This document shows, piece by piece, positions 45,177 through 53,975 of a stretch of 64,000 nt of DNA (position 1 is its first letter; the number at the start of each line of letters is the position of its first letter). The position numbers and the translations under genes were made by a program. The stretch comes from Gibbsiella quercinecans (lineage in GTDB: Bacteria; Pseudomonadota; Gammaproteobacteria; Enterobacterales; Enterobacteriaceae), in the NCBI RefSeq assembly GCF_002291425.1, contig NZ_CP014136.1, positions 5,098,925-5,162,924 of the forward strand, written 5' to 3'. The notes beneath the pieces are model-generated. The model made no database searches and had not been told where the DNA came from. It saw only the letters and a program-made list of their open reading frames with translations.

Positions 45177-46039
45177 CAGTTGTCCTCCGCATGTTCAGCG
45201 CGCGCCACGCGGCGTCGGTTGGCCAGCAGGCCATGTTTGGGCGCCAGCACGAACGCCAGCAGGAACACCAGCGTTTGCAGGGTAACGATCACGCCGCCGG
45301 TGGCGCCATCCAGGAAGAAGCTGATATAGGCGCCAATGCCGCTGGTGAGCATGCCAATCAGAATCGCGATGGCGACCAGGCGGCTGAAGCGATCGGTCAG
45401 CAGATAGGCGGTGGCTCCCGGCGTAATCACCATGGCGATCACCAGTATCGCCCCGACGGTTTGCAATGCGGCGACGGTGCAGGCGCTGAGCAGGGTGAAA
45501 AACAGGATTTTCAGGCGCAGCGGAGAAAGACCGATCGAGACGGCATGATTTTCATCAAAGAACACGGCCAGCAGATCTTTCCACAGCAGGCACAGGATCA
45601 CCAGGGAAACCCCGATGATGATCTCGACCTGCAGCACATCTTCATCAGCAATGCCGAGAATATTACCAAAGATGATTGACTGCACATTTACCGAGGTGGG
45701 GTTAAGGGAGATGATCAACAGCCCCACGGCGAAGAAAGTGGAAAAAATAAAGCCGATGATCGCATCTTCCCGTAAACGGGTCACATGGCGCACCAGCGTC
45801 ATCGCCAGCGCCGCCAACATGCCGGTAAAAAAAGCACCGGCGGCATAGGGCAGCCCAAGGGCATAAGCGCCCGCCACGCCGGGCACTACCGAGTGGGACA
45901 AGGCATCGCCCATCAGCGACCAGCCTTTCAGCATCAGGTAGGCGGAAAGAAAGGCGCAGGCTGCGCCGACTATTGCACTGACCCAGATGGCCTTCACCAT
46001 GTAATTATAATGAAAGGGTTGCAGCAGCAGTTCCATCAT
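45176..46039 (-). CDS. sitC: Iron/manganese ABC transporter permease SitC
   Basis: First membrane subunit of the importer, 287 aa, homologous to SitD. It contains MLKGWSLMGDALSHSVVPG and FFDENHAVSIGLSP at the matching places. The start overlaps the sitB stop by one base. SitC and SitD together form the metal channel. Confidence 0.92.
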   Translation of the reverse strand: MMELLLQPFHYNYMVKAIWVSAIVGAACAFLSAYLMLKGWSLMGDALSHSVVPGVAGAYALGLPYAAGAFFTGMLAALAMTLVRHVTRLREDAIIGFIFSTFFAVGLLIISLNPTSVNVQSIIFGNILGIADEDVLQVEIIIGVSLVILCLLWKDLLAVFFDENHAVSIGLSPLRLKILFFTLLSACTVAALQTVGAILVIAMVITPGATAYLLTDRFSRLVAIAILIGMLTSGIGAYISFFLDGATGGVIVTLQTLVFLLAFVLAPKHGLLANRRRVARAEHAEDN

Positions 46040-46932
46040 CAGGGCTGTTTCTCCGTTGACTGGCGCTGGGTTGGCGGATCGCTCTTGGTGTGGCCATAAA
46101 ACACCGCCGGGCGTTCATCATCGGTCAGCACCGTGACGCTGCGGGCATCATTATCGTCATGCAGTGCGGAACCGGAGAGGTTGATGTGGCGTAAAACGCC
46201 GCCAAAGGCCTGCTCCAGATTGCTTTGGGTGAAGGTGGTTTCCGTCGGGCCGGCGGCCAGCACGGTGCGGTTAATCAGGATCACCCGATCGCAAAACTCC
46301 GGCACGCTGCCCAGGTTATGGGTGGACACCAGAATCAGGTGGCCTTCATCCCGCAGCGCGCGCAGCAGATCAATGATGGCATTTTCGGTTTTGACATCCA
46401 CGCCGGTGAACGGCTCGTCCAATAACAGCACCGAACCTTGCTGGGCCATGGCGCGTGCCAGGAATACGCGTTTCTTTTGGCCGCCGGAAAGCTCGCCGAT
46501 CTGGCGTTGGCGAAGTTCGCTTAGGCCCACGCGCGCCAACGCGTTATCAACGCGCAGCCGATCTTCCCTGGCGGCAATACGCAGAAAATTCATTTTGCCG
46601 TAGCGGCCCATCATCACCACGTCTTCCACCAGCACCGGGAAGTTCCAGTCAACGTCTTCGGTTTGCGGCACATAGGCGATGGTGTTTTTCTTCAGCGCCT
46701 GTGCCACCGGGCGATTATTGAGCCGCACACTGCCGCGGGTGGGGCGCACCAGCCCCATGATGCTTTTGAACAATGTGGATTTACCGCTGCCGTTTACCCC
46801 CACCAGGGCGCAGATGGTGCCGCCGGCCAGCGTAAAGCTGGCATCAAAAATTGCGGTGTGGCCATTGTTATAGGTGACGGTAACGTTATCAACGTGCAGT
46901 TCCGGGCGAATGAAGGCCCCCTCTGTCTTCAT
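46039..46932 (-). CDS. sitB: Iron/manganese ABC transporter ATPase SitB
   Basis: ATPase of the importer, 297 aa. Walker A is GVNGSGKST, the signature is LSGGQKKR, Walker B is [11 protein letters not shown] and the switch histidine lies in LVSTHNLG. The last 40 residues extend beyond the ATPase core. It overlaps sitA by four bases. Confidence 0.94.
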   Translation of the reverse strand: MKTEGAFIRPELHVDNVTVTYNNGHTAIFDASFTLAGGTICALVGVNGSGKSTLFKSIMGLVRPTRGSVRLNNRPVAQALKKNTIAYVPQTEDVDWNFPVLVEDVVMMGRYGKMNFLRIAAREDRLRVDNALARVGLSELRQRQIGELSGGQKKRVFLARAMAQQGSVLLLDEPFTGVDVKTENAIIDLLRALRDEGHLILVSTHNLGSVPEFCDRVILINRTVLAAGPTETTFTQSNLEQAFGGVLRHINLSGSALHDDNDARSVTVLTDDERPAVFYGHTKSDPPTQRQSTEKQP

Positions 46933-47840
46933 TGGTTGAATCCTTTGGCAATGGTCTGTACGGTCACGTTCAGCAGATCTATATATGTCGGTACCGGGCC
47001 ATCGGCAGCGGACAGTGAATCGACATACAGCACGCCGCCATAGTTGGCGCCGGTCTCTTTTGCCACCTGCCGGGCGGGCTTGTCGGAAATGGTGCTCTCG
47101 CTGAATACCACAGGGATATTATTGGCGCGCACGGCGTCAATCACCCGGCGCACCTGCTGCGGCGATCCCTGTTCATCGGCGTTGATCGGCCACAGGTAAA
47201 CTTCTTGCAACTGGTAGTCTTTCGCCAGGTAGCTAAATGCGCCTTCACTGGTCACCAACCAGCGTTGGCCTGCAGGGATGCGCGCCAGGCGTTCACGCAG
47301 TGGGGCATCCAGGGCGGCGATTTTGGCGGCGTAGGCCTTGGCATTACGATTGTAGGTTTCTGCGTTGGCTGGATCATATTGCACCAACGCTTTGCGGATG
47401 TTTTCGATATAAATTTGGGCATTGCTCGGCGACATCCAGGCGTGTGGGTTGGGGTTGCCGTTATACGGCCCTTCGCGGATTGGCAATGGGGTGATGCCAT
47501 CGGTTACCACAACGGCAGGCACCTGTTTGATGTTATCGAAGAAACGCTGGAACCAGCGTTCCAGATTCATGCCGTTCCACAGGATCAGATCGGCATGCTG
47601 CGCTTTAACGATATCGCGCGGGGTGGGCTGATAATCGTGGATTTCCGCCCCTGGCTTGGTGATGGATTCCACGATCGCGGCATCACCCGCCACGTTTTGC
47701 GCAATATCCTGAATGATGGTGAAGGTGGTGACGACGCGCAGTTTCTTTTCGGCGAACGCGCCGTGGCTGGCGAAAAGGGCACAACACAGCAGGGAGAGCA
47801 GCACCAGAGGGCGCAAGAGGGATGGGGATTTCAAAAACAT
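46929..47840 (-). CDS. sitA: Iron/manganese-binding periplasmic protein SitA
   Basis: Cluster A-I metal-binding protein (SitA/YfeA), 303 aa. The signal peptide ends near residue 30 (GAFAEKK). The four expected metal ligands are present: His in EIHDYQPTP, His in NPHAWMSP, Glu in [10 protein letters not shown] and Asp in [10 protein letters not shown]. It binds Mn(II) or Fe(II) and delivers them to SitCD. A Fur box lies just upstream. Confidence 0.94.
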   Translation of the reverse strand: MFLKSPSLLRPLVLLSLLCCALFASHGAFAEKKLRVVTTFTIIQDIAQNVAGDAAIVESITKPGAEIHDYQPTPRDIVKAQHADLILWNGMNLERWFQRFFDNIKQVPAVVVTDGITPLPIREGPYNGNPNPHAWMSPSNAQIYIENIRKALVQYDPANAETYNRNAKAYAAKIAALDAPLRERLARIPAGQRWLVTSEGAFSYLAKDYQLQEVYLWPINADEQGSPQQVRRVIDAVRANNIPVVFSESTISDKPARQVAKETGANYGGVLYVDSLSAADGPVPTYIDLLNVTVQTIAKGFNQ

Positions 47841-47862
47841 GATGACTCCTTTCGTCTCAAAT

Positions 47863-47881
47863 GAAAATGATTATCAATATC
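47863..47881. promoter_or_regulatory. Fur box of sitABCD
   Basis: GAAAATGATTATCAATATC matches the 19-base Fur consensus at 16 positions, 23 bases before the sitA start. It explains repression in iron-rich cells. I saw no clear MntR box. Confidence 0.8.
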
Positions 47882-48141
47882 AATTGAGCGGAAGTCAAGA
47901 GCCTATAGAGCGTGTTTGAATATGACTTTTGGCTTAATAACAAACAACCACTGGGGAATTTATATCATGTTGTGTGTCAGGGTGTAACTATTTAAGTCTC
48001 CGCGGGTTCTGCAGCGCCTGCTAATAATGAAATACCACCGCAAAACAGGCGCCTGCTGATTGACTCGTAAATCCTCCCTTGGTATATGAATAGCGTAAGA
48101 TTAGTCTAATAAATTAATACTGGCATTCATATTAGCCGGAT
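47882..48141. other. Gap between sitA and emtA
   Basis: Apart from the promoter regions of the two divergent genes, no gene or strong structure is visible. Confidence 0.5.
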
Positions 48142-48849
48142 ATGCTGCGCAACTTATTGAAAGGGGTGACGAATTCTGTGAATTTAAAAATAGGCTGCCT
48201 GGTGGCAATCATGGTTTTAGCGGGGTGCGCGCAAGGCCCGCGGACGGCGGATAATAATTCAGGCAGCGGCAAGCCGCGTAATGGCTGGTTACAGCCACCA
48301 CAGAGCGGGGCAAATAACCATACCGGCACGCCCGTTGCTTATAATGACTACATCCGCCAGGCGGCAAACAGCTATGGCGTTGATGAAACGCTGATCAAGG
48401 CGATTATTCAGGTTGAATCCGGGTTTAACCCAAACGTGGTCAGCACATCCAATGCGGTGGGGCTGATGCAACTGAAGGCATCAACCGCCGGCCGCGATGC
48501 TTACCGTATGAAAGGCAAAAACGGCCAACCAAGTTCGCGCGAGCTGAAGGATCCCGCGGTTAATATTGATCTGGGAACCGCCTATATCAATATTCTTCAA
48601 AGCCAACAGCTTGCCGGTATCAACGACCCCCAGACGTTGCGCTATGCCACCATCGTTTCCTATGTCAACGGCGCGGGCGCGATGCTGCGTACCTTTGCCC
48701 AGGATAAACGGGTGGCGGTTAACCGCATCAACCAGATGAGCCCGGAAGCGTTTTATCAGCATATTCAGCGCAACCATCCCGCGCCGCAGGCGCCGCGCTA
48801 TTTGTGGAAAGTGAACACTGCTTATCAGGCAATGGCGATACAGCAGTAA
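48142..48849 (+). CDS. emtA: Membrane-bound lytic transglycosylase EmtA (MltE)
   Basis: Outer-membrane lipoprotein that cleaves peptidoglycan endolytically, 235 aa from ATG 48142. The lipobox LAGC is at residues 26-29. The SLT domain shows the catalytic glutamate in IIQVESGFNPN, then NAVGLMQLKASTAGRDAY and VSYVNGAGAMLRTF. The ATG lacks a good Shine-Dalgarno; GTG codons at 48169 and 48178, after GAAAGGGG, would give a more usual signal peptide. E. coli EmtA is 203 aa. Confidence 0.9.
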   Translation: MLRNLLKGVTNSVNLKIGCLVAIMVLAGCAQGPRTADNNSGSGKPRNGWLQPPQSGANNHTGTPVAYNDYIRQAANSYGVDETLIKAIIQVESGFNPNVVSTSNAVGLMQLKASTAGRDAYRMKGKNGQPSSRELKDPAVNIDLGTAYINILQSQQLAGINDPQTLRYATIVSYVNGAGAMLRTFAQDKRVAVNRINQMSPEAFYQHIQRNHPAPQAPRYLWKVNTAYQAMAIQQ

Positions 48850-48869
48850 AACGCCAAACCTTTCATGCT

Positions 48870-48900
48870 AAAACCGGCCGTTCAGGCCGGTTTTGTTTTT
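48870..48900 (+). terminator. Terminator of emtA
   Basis: AAAACCGGCC and GGCCGGTTTT pair around GTTCA, followed by GTTTTTT. Confidence 0.85.
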
Positions 48901-49014
48901 TCTCGCCCCTGGTGGGGCTGTTCAAAAAGCCGGCTAATCCCACACTGTTAGTGAAAAAATCGCACTAAAAGCTAAATTTACCTTAATAGAGAAAACTTTA
49001 CGTTCATTCAATAC

Positions 49015-49026
49015 GTTACCGGTAAC
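49015..49026. promoter_or_regulatory. GntR-type operator before gluconate 2-dehydrogenase
   Basis: GTTACCGGTAAC is a perfect palindrome matching the core of the E. coli GntR operator (ATGTTACC-GTAACAT type). A related TTGTTAACGTTCAC follows at 49031-49044. It lies 128 bases before the dehydrogenase operon. Confidence 0.6.
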
Positions 49027-49153
49027 TTCATTGTTAACGTTCACATCCCTGCATCCAATAAATAGATAAAAAAGTTACAAAGTGTGTTTAAAAGCCGCAT
49101 AAGAAACAAGGTTGAGGTTAAATAGTTGTGATTATCTTTGGATGGAATGTGAT

Positions 49154-49879
49154 ATGTCGGACAATATAACTCATAATTCACGGCGCGATTTTTTATTAAA
49201 ATCGATGACCTTAATCCCCGCAGCAGTGATCGGCAGTGGCAGCGTAGGGGCGCTGGTGGCCCCTGCGGCGGCGCAAGCAGCCAACGCCACGCAAACCAAA
49301 AATGACTATCAGCCTACGTTCTTTACCCCGGAAGAATGGGCCTTTATTCAGGCCGCCGTGGCCCGCCTGATCCCGGCAGACGATCGCGGCGCCGGCGCGT
49401 TGGAAGCCGGCGTGCCGGAGTTTATCGATCGCCAGATGAATACTCCCTATGCCACCGGTGCTATCTGGTATATGCAAGGCCCGTTTCACCCGGAGGCGCC
49501 GAAAGAGCTGGGCTATCAACTGCCGCTGGTGCCGCGCCAAATCTACAATCTGGGCATCGCCGATGCGCAAACCTATAGCAAAAAAACCGCCGGCAAAGCC
49601 TTTAACGAACTGGACGGTGCACAGCAGGATGCGCTGCTAAGCCAATTCGAATCCGGCGCGGCGCAGTTTGAGCAAGTGCCGTCCGCGCTGTTTTTCTCTT
49701 ACCTGCTGCAAAACACCCGTGAAGGCTTCTTCAGCGATCCTATCCATGGCGGCAATAAAGGCATGGTGGGCTGGACGCTGATTAACTTTCCGGGCGCACG
49801 CGCCGACTTTATGGACTGGGTTGAGCGAGGGGAACGTTATCCCTTCCCACCGGTATCAATTCGTGGGGAGAGAGGGTAA
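49154..49879 (+). CDS. Gluconate 2-dehydrogenase, gamma (small) subunit
   Basis: Subunit 3 of the membrane-bound periplasmic FAD-gluconate dehydrogenase, 241 aa. The N terminus has a twin-arginine signal (SRRDFLLKS) that should export the folded complex with its FAD subunit. [18 protein letters not shown] is the family signature. ATG 49154 is chosen because it directly precedes the Tat signal. Two bases separate it from the large subunit gene. Confidence 0.9.
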   Translation: MSDNITHNSRRDFLLKSMTLIPAAVIGSGSVGALVAPAAAQAANATQTKNDYQPTFFTPEEWAFIQAAVARLIPADDRGAGALEAGVPEFIDRQMNTPYATGAIWYMQGPFHPEAPKELGYQLPLVPRQIYNLGIADAQTYSKKTAGKAFNELDGAQQDALLSQFESGAAQFEQVPSALFFSYLLQNTREGFFSDPIHGGNKGMVGWTLINFPGARADFMDWVERGERYPFPPVSIRGERG

Positions 49880-49881
49880 CG

Positions 49882-51666
49882 ATGGCCAATTTAATGAAGA
49901 AAAAGGACGTGGTGATCGTTGGCTTCGGCTGGGTTGGCGCCATCATGGCGAAAGAACTGACCGAAGCCGGCCTGGACGTGGTGGCGCTGGAGCGCGGCCC
50001 AATGCGCGATACCTACCCGGACGGCTCCTACCCGCAGGTGATCGATGAGTTAACCTATAACATTCGCCGCAAGCTGTTCCAGGATCTGTCGAAGAGCACG
50101 GTGACCATTCGCCACAACACCAGCCAAACCGCCATGCCGTATCGCCAACTGGCGGCCTTTTTGCCGGGCACCGGCGTGGGCGGGGCGGGTTTGCACTGGT
50201 CTGGCGTGCATTTTCGCGTTGATCCGATTGAGCTGCGGATGCGCAGCCACTATGAAGAACGTTACGGCAAGCATTTTATCCCGCCGGACATGACCATTCA
50301 GGACTTCGGCGTCAGCTACGACGAACTGGAACCGTTTTACGACAAAGCGGAAAAGGTGTTCGGCACCTCCGGCACTGCGTGGACGGTGAAGGGCAAACTG
50401 GTTGGCCAAGGCAAGGGCGGCAACGCGTTTGCGCCGGATCGCTCTGACGACTTTCCGCTGCCGGCGCAAAAAAACACCTTCTCGGCGCAACTGTTTGAAA
50501 AAGCGGCGCTGGAAGTGGGCTACCACCCGTATAACCTGCCTTCGGCGAACACGTCTGATTCCTATACCAACCCTTACGGCGCGCAGATGGGGCCGTGCAA
50601 CTTCTGCGGCTACTGCAGCGGCTACGCCTGTTACATGTATTCCAAGGCTTCGCCGAACGTCAATATCCTGCCAGCGCTACGCAGGGAAAAACGTTTCGAA
50701 CTGCGCCCCAATTCCTATGTTCTGAAGGTCAACCTGACCGACGATAAAACCCGCGCCACCGGCGTTAACTACATTGATGCCCAGGGGCGTGAGGTTGAAC
50801 AACCGGCGGATTTGGTGATCCTGGGCGCATTCCAGTTCCATAACGTGCACCTGATGCTGCTGTCTGGCATCGGCAAACCGTATGATCCGCTGACGGGCGA
50901 AGGTGTGGTCGGGCGCAATTTCGCTTACCAGAACATGACCACCATCAAAGCGTTCTTTGATAAAGACACCTTCACCAACCCGTTCATCGGCGCCGGCGGT
51001 AACGGCGTCGGGGTGGACGATTTCAACGCGGATAACTTCGATCACGCGCAGGCCGGTTTTGTGGGCGGCTCGCCGATGTGGGTCAACCAGGCGGGCACCA
51101 AGCCGATTTCCGGCTTGCCGACCCCGCCGGGCACCCCGGCGTGGGGCAGCAAATGGAAGGCGGCAGTGGCGGATGCCTATACCCATCATCTGTCGATGGA
51201 TGCGCACGGCGCGCACCAGTCTTATCGTCAGAACTACCTGGATCTGGATCCCAACTATAAAAATATCTACGGCCAACCGCTGCTGCGCATGACGTTCGAC
51301 TGGCAAGAGAACGACATCCGCATGGCCCAGTTCATGTATGAAAAAATGGCGCCGATTGCCAAAGCGATGAAGCCGAAACTGATCACCGGCAGCCCGAAGA
51401 ACGCCAACAGCCATTTCGATACCACCAGCTACCAGACCACCCATATGAACGGCGGGGCGGTGATGGGGGAAGATCCGAAAACCAGCGCGGTGAACCGTTA
51501 TCTGCAAAGTTGGGATGTGCACAACGTCTTTTCCATCGGTGCATCCGCGTTTCCGCAGGGGCTGGGCTATAACCCAACCGGCACCGTAGCGGCACTGGCA
51601 TATTGGTCTGCGCGTGCGATCCGCGAGCAGTATCTGAAGAACCCAGGCCCACTGGTACAGGCATAA
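49882..51666 (+). CDS. Gluconate 2-dehydrogenase, FAD-binding GMC large subunit
   Basis: GMC-family flavoprotein, 594 aa, that oxidises D-gluconate to 2-ketogluconate in the periplasm. The ADP-binding motif VIVGFGWVGAIMAKEL is at the N terminus. A GTGVGGAGLHWSGVH segment contacts FAD, and CNFCGYCSGYAC is the cysteine cluster seen in this group and thought to hold an iron-sulfur centre. The C terminus has the catalytic HMNGGAVMGEDP and NPTGTVAALAYW. It has no signal peptide of its own and is exported with the gamma subunit. Confidence 0.93.
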   Translation: MANLMKKKDVVIVGFGWVGAIMAKELTEAGLDVVALERGPMRDTYPDGSYPQVIDELTYNIRRKLFQDLSKSTVTIRHNTSQTAMPYRQLAAFLPGTGVGGAGLHWSGVHFRVDPIELRMRSHYEERYGKHFIPPDMTIQDFGVSYDELEPFYDKAEKVFGTSGTAWTVKGKLVGQGKGGNAFAPDRSDDFPLPAQKNTFSAQLFEKAALEVGYHPYNLPSANTSDSYTNPYGAQMGPCNFCGYCSGYACYMYSKASPNVNILPALRREKRFELRPNSYVLKVNLTDDKTRATGVNYIDAQGREVEQPADLVILGAFQFHNVHLMLLSGIGKPYDPLTGEGVVGRNFAYQNMTTIKAFFDKDTFTNPFIGAGGNGVGVDDFNADNFDHAQAGFVGGSPMWVNQAGTKPISGLPTPPGTPAWGSKWKAAVADAYTHHLSMDAHGAHQSYRQNYLDLDPNYKNIYGQPLLRMTFDWQENDIRMAQFMYEKMAPIAKAMKPKLITGSPKNANSHFDTTSYQTTHMNGGAVMGEDPKTSAVNRYLQSWDVHNVFSIGASAFPQGLGYNPTGTVAALAYWSARAIREQYLKNPGPLVQA

Positions 51667-51675
51667 GGACGGCTG

Positions 51676-53016
51676 ATGATGAAAGTTTTTGCACCCGCAC
51701 TGCTGGCCAGTGCGTTAAGTTTTTCGGTCTGGGCGCAGGACGCCACGGTCAGCAGTGAACTGATCCAGCGCGGCGAATATCTGGCGCGTGCCGGCGACTG
51801 CGTGGCCTGCCATACCAATGGCAGCAGCGGTAAGACGTTTGCCGGCGGCCTGGCGATGGCGACCCCGATCGGCACGATCTATTCCACCAACATCACGCCG
51901 GATAAAAAAACCGGTATCGGTGATTATAGCTTTGACGACTTTGACAAGGCGGTGCGTAAAGGCGTTGCCAAAAACGGTAGCACGCTATACCCGGCGATGC
52001 CGTATCCGTCTTTTGCCCTGGTGAAAGAAGACGATATGCGCGCGATGTATGCCTATTTCATGCATGGCGTGGCGCCGGTGGAGCAGACGAACCAGGAATC
52101 CGATATTCCATGGCCGCTGTCTATGCGCTGGCCGTTGAGTATCTGGCGCGGTATTTTTGCGCCTGCACCGGCGGATTTTGTCGCTGATGCCAATGCTGAT
52201 CCGGTGATCGAACGCGGCCGTTATTTGGTGGAAGGGCTGGGGCACTGTGGCGCCTGCCATACGCCGCGCAGCATCACCATGCAAGAGAAAGCGCTGAGCA
52301 ATCAAGACGGGGATGAGTACCTTGCCGGCAGCAATGCGCCTATCGACGGTTGGGTGGCTTCCAGTCTGCGTGGCGAGCAGCGTGATGGCCTCGGCAGTTG
52401 GAGTGAAGACGAGCTGCGCGAGTTCCTGAAAACCGGGCGCAACGATAAGTCGATCGTGTTTGGCGGCATGAGCGATGTGGTTGAGCACAGCCTGCAATAC
52501 TTGAGCGATGACGACATCACCGCCATCGCCCGTTATCTGAAAACACTGGCGCCGAAGGGCGGAGAGTCACAGGCGGTGCCGGTTGAGGATAGCGCGGCCA
52601 GGGAACTGTGGCGCGGCAATGACAGCAAGCCCGGCGCCGCGGTGTACGTGGATAACTGCGCCGCCTGCCACCGTACCGATGGCATGGGGTACTCGCGCGC
52701 CTTCCCGGCGCTGAAAGGGAATGCGGTGGTGCAGACGGACGATGCGACGTCGTTGATTCATATTGTGCTGACCGGCAATACCACGCCGGCGGTGCAGGGC
52801 GCCGTCTCCAATATCACCATGCCGCCGTTTGGATGGCGTTTGAACGATAATCAGGTCGCAGATGTGGTGAACTTTATCCGCAGCAGTTGGGGCAATAAGG
52901 CCAAACCGATTACCGCTTCAGAGGTTGCCAAAGTGCGTAACGATCGTTCAATGATCGCTGACGCCAAAGCCATGGGCAGCGCCCAGGTGCAGGATCATCC
53001 CGAAGCGGCCAGGTAA
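51676..53016 (+). CDS. Gluconate 2-dehydrogenase, triheme cytochrome c subunit
   Basis: Membrane-anchored electron-transfer subunit, 446 aa from the ATG at 51676 (51679 equally likely). A signal peptide ends near residue 20 (WAQDA). Three heme c sites are visible: CVACH near residue 36, CGACH near 193 and CAACH near 330. They pass electrons from FAD to ubiquinone. AAGGAC lies before the start. Confidence 0.93.
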   Translation: MMKVFAPALLASALSFSVWAQDATVSSELIQRGEYLARAGDCVACHTNGSSGKTFAGGLAMATPIGTIYSTNITPDKKTGIGDYSFDDFDKAVRKGVAKNGSTLYPAMPYPSFALVKEDDMRAMYAYFMHGVAPVEQTNQESDIPWPLSMRWPLSIWRGIFAPAPADFVADANADPVIERGRYLVEGLGHCGACHTPRSITMQEKALSNQDGDEYLAGSNAPIDGWVASSLRGEQRDGLGSWSEDELREFLKTGRNDKSIVFGGMSDVVEHSLQYLSDDDITAIARYLKTLAPKGGESQAVPVEDSAARELWRGNDSKPGAAVYVDNCAACHRTDGMGYSRAFPALKGNAVVQTDDATSLIHIVLTGNTTPAVQGAVSNITMPPFGWRLNDNQVADVVNFIRSSWGNKAKPITASEVAKVRNDRSMIADAKAMGSAQVQDHPEAAR

Positions 53017-53060
53017 CGGCGCTTATCGCTGGATAAACGTCTCATCCAGCCGCCAGTATG

Positions 53061-53095
53061 ATGCCAGTCAGTTCATCCTGACTGGCATTTTTTTA
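53061..53095 (+). terminator. Terminator of the gluconate dehydrogenase operon
   Basis: ATGCCAGTCAG and CTGACTGGCAT form a perfect 11-bp stem followed by seven T. Confidence 0.9.
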
Positions 53096-53176
53096 TCGCT
53101 GCCATAGCGCCAGCCGGGCAAAGGCGAGCCAGTCCTTCGTCTTACGTGAAATTTGCAATTTTTTACTCAACCATAA

Positions 53177-53205
53177 TTGATAATGATTATCGTTTACAAT
53201 ATAAT
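53177..53205 (+). promoter_or_regulatory. Fur-controlled promoter of an unknown two-gene operon
   Basis: TTGATA (53177-53182), a 17-base spacer and TATAAT (53200-53205) form a very good sigma-70 promoter. The spacer and -35 coincide with a Fur box, GATAATGATTATCGTTTAC (53179-53197), matching 15 of 19 consensus bases. Confidence 0.75.
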
Positions 53206-53283
53206 AATCTTATTGGTTGCGCGGGTATGTCTGCTGGCCCGCCGCAATGGCGTTGAGCACGTTGCTGTATTGCTGGAGGTAGG

Positions 53284-53481
53284 ATGGTCGATCACTCGAA
53301 AAGGCACAGAAAAAAATTGCTGAAGGCGCTTGGCAGCCTATCGCTAAACCCGCTTGTGCAGGATGTGCCGCATCAGCAGGGCAGCGTTGAATACGCGACT
53401 TTCAGCGCCGGCAGTGCGCGTGTATTGGTGCATATCATTGGTTTCGCCAACCCGGTAACCCGTAATGGAGGGGCATCATGA
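53284..53481 (+). CDS. Small basic protein of unknown function, Fur-controlled
   Basis: A 65-aa protein with a strong Shine-Dalgarno (GGAGG) before ATG 53284. The start is very basic (HSKRHRKKLLKAL), the middle is mixed, and there is a short hydrophobic part (VLVHIIGFA). There is no signal peptide and no metal motif beyond a few histidines. It is not like HemP/HmuP, the usual small iron-regulated protein. Its stop overlaps the next start (ATGA). Unknown. Confidence 0.65.
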   Translation: MVDHSKRHRKKLLKALGSLSLNPLVQDVPHQQGSVEYATFSAGSARVLVHIIGFANPVTRNGGAS

Positions 53482-53672
53482 ATAACCCCGCAGTAACATC
53501 GCTGATTATCTTGGCTTATATTCTGCTGATCGTGCCGGTGCTTTCCTTGCTGGATTCACAACTGACGGTGACCCGCATCGGTACGGATCGGTTGCTGAGA
53601 AAAACGGTGCAAACCGTTGTTATCATCGTGCTTACGCTGTTTTTCTTCTGGCTGATGGCGTTGTTTAAATAG
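53478..53672 (+). CDS. Small two-span membrane protein, Fur-controlled
   Basis: A 64-aa inner-membrane protein with two predicted segments: about residues 5-24 (SLIILAYILLIVPVLSLL) and 43-62 (VQTVVIIVLTLFFFWLMAL), joined by a short polar loop. GGAGGGG lies upstream inside the first gene. It is translationally coupled to the basic protein, so both probably act together. I recognise no family. Confidence 0.7.
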   Translation: MNNPAVTSLIILAYILLIVPVLSLLDSQLTVTRIGTDRLLRKTVQTVVIIVLTLFFFWLMALFK

Positions 53673-53975
53673 CCGTTTTGCCGTGCCCGCCAGCCTGGTG
53701 ATGCCCCATCGCCTGGTTTTTATTTGTGCTTGCCTTCCTTCCCACCGTTATTGCCGTTTCCAGCCGGGTATTCCTATCTGTTTTTTTGATTATTAAGTGC
53801 CCGGTTAACCGCCGGAACATAGACCCCGCAACCATTTTTATTTATGCTTTGCCGTCCTTTCATCATGCGCAAGAATCAATTAATTCTCTAACGCACTGTT
53901 TTCAATAAATTTTACGGATAAGGATATTCCATTGAGCGCAATCGTTGTCGCTATAGATTAAGGTAAGCTGTCCTA
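53673..53975. other. Gap between the small operon and the permease
   Basis: Near 53696-53722 a GGTGATG/CATCGCC stem followed by TTTTTATTT probably ends the small operon. The rest, up to the permease start, is AT-rich and shows no further gene. Confidence 0.45.

Noticed and set aside
53284-53481. HemP/HmuP hemin uptake protein
   Set aside because: A Fur box and small size suggested it, but the RLR-T-GKLILTK pattern of that family is absent.
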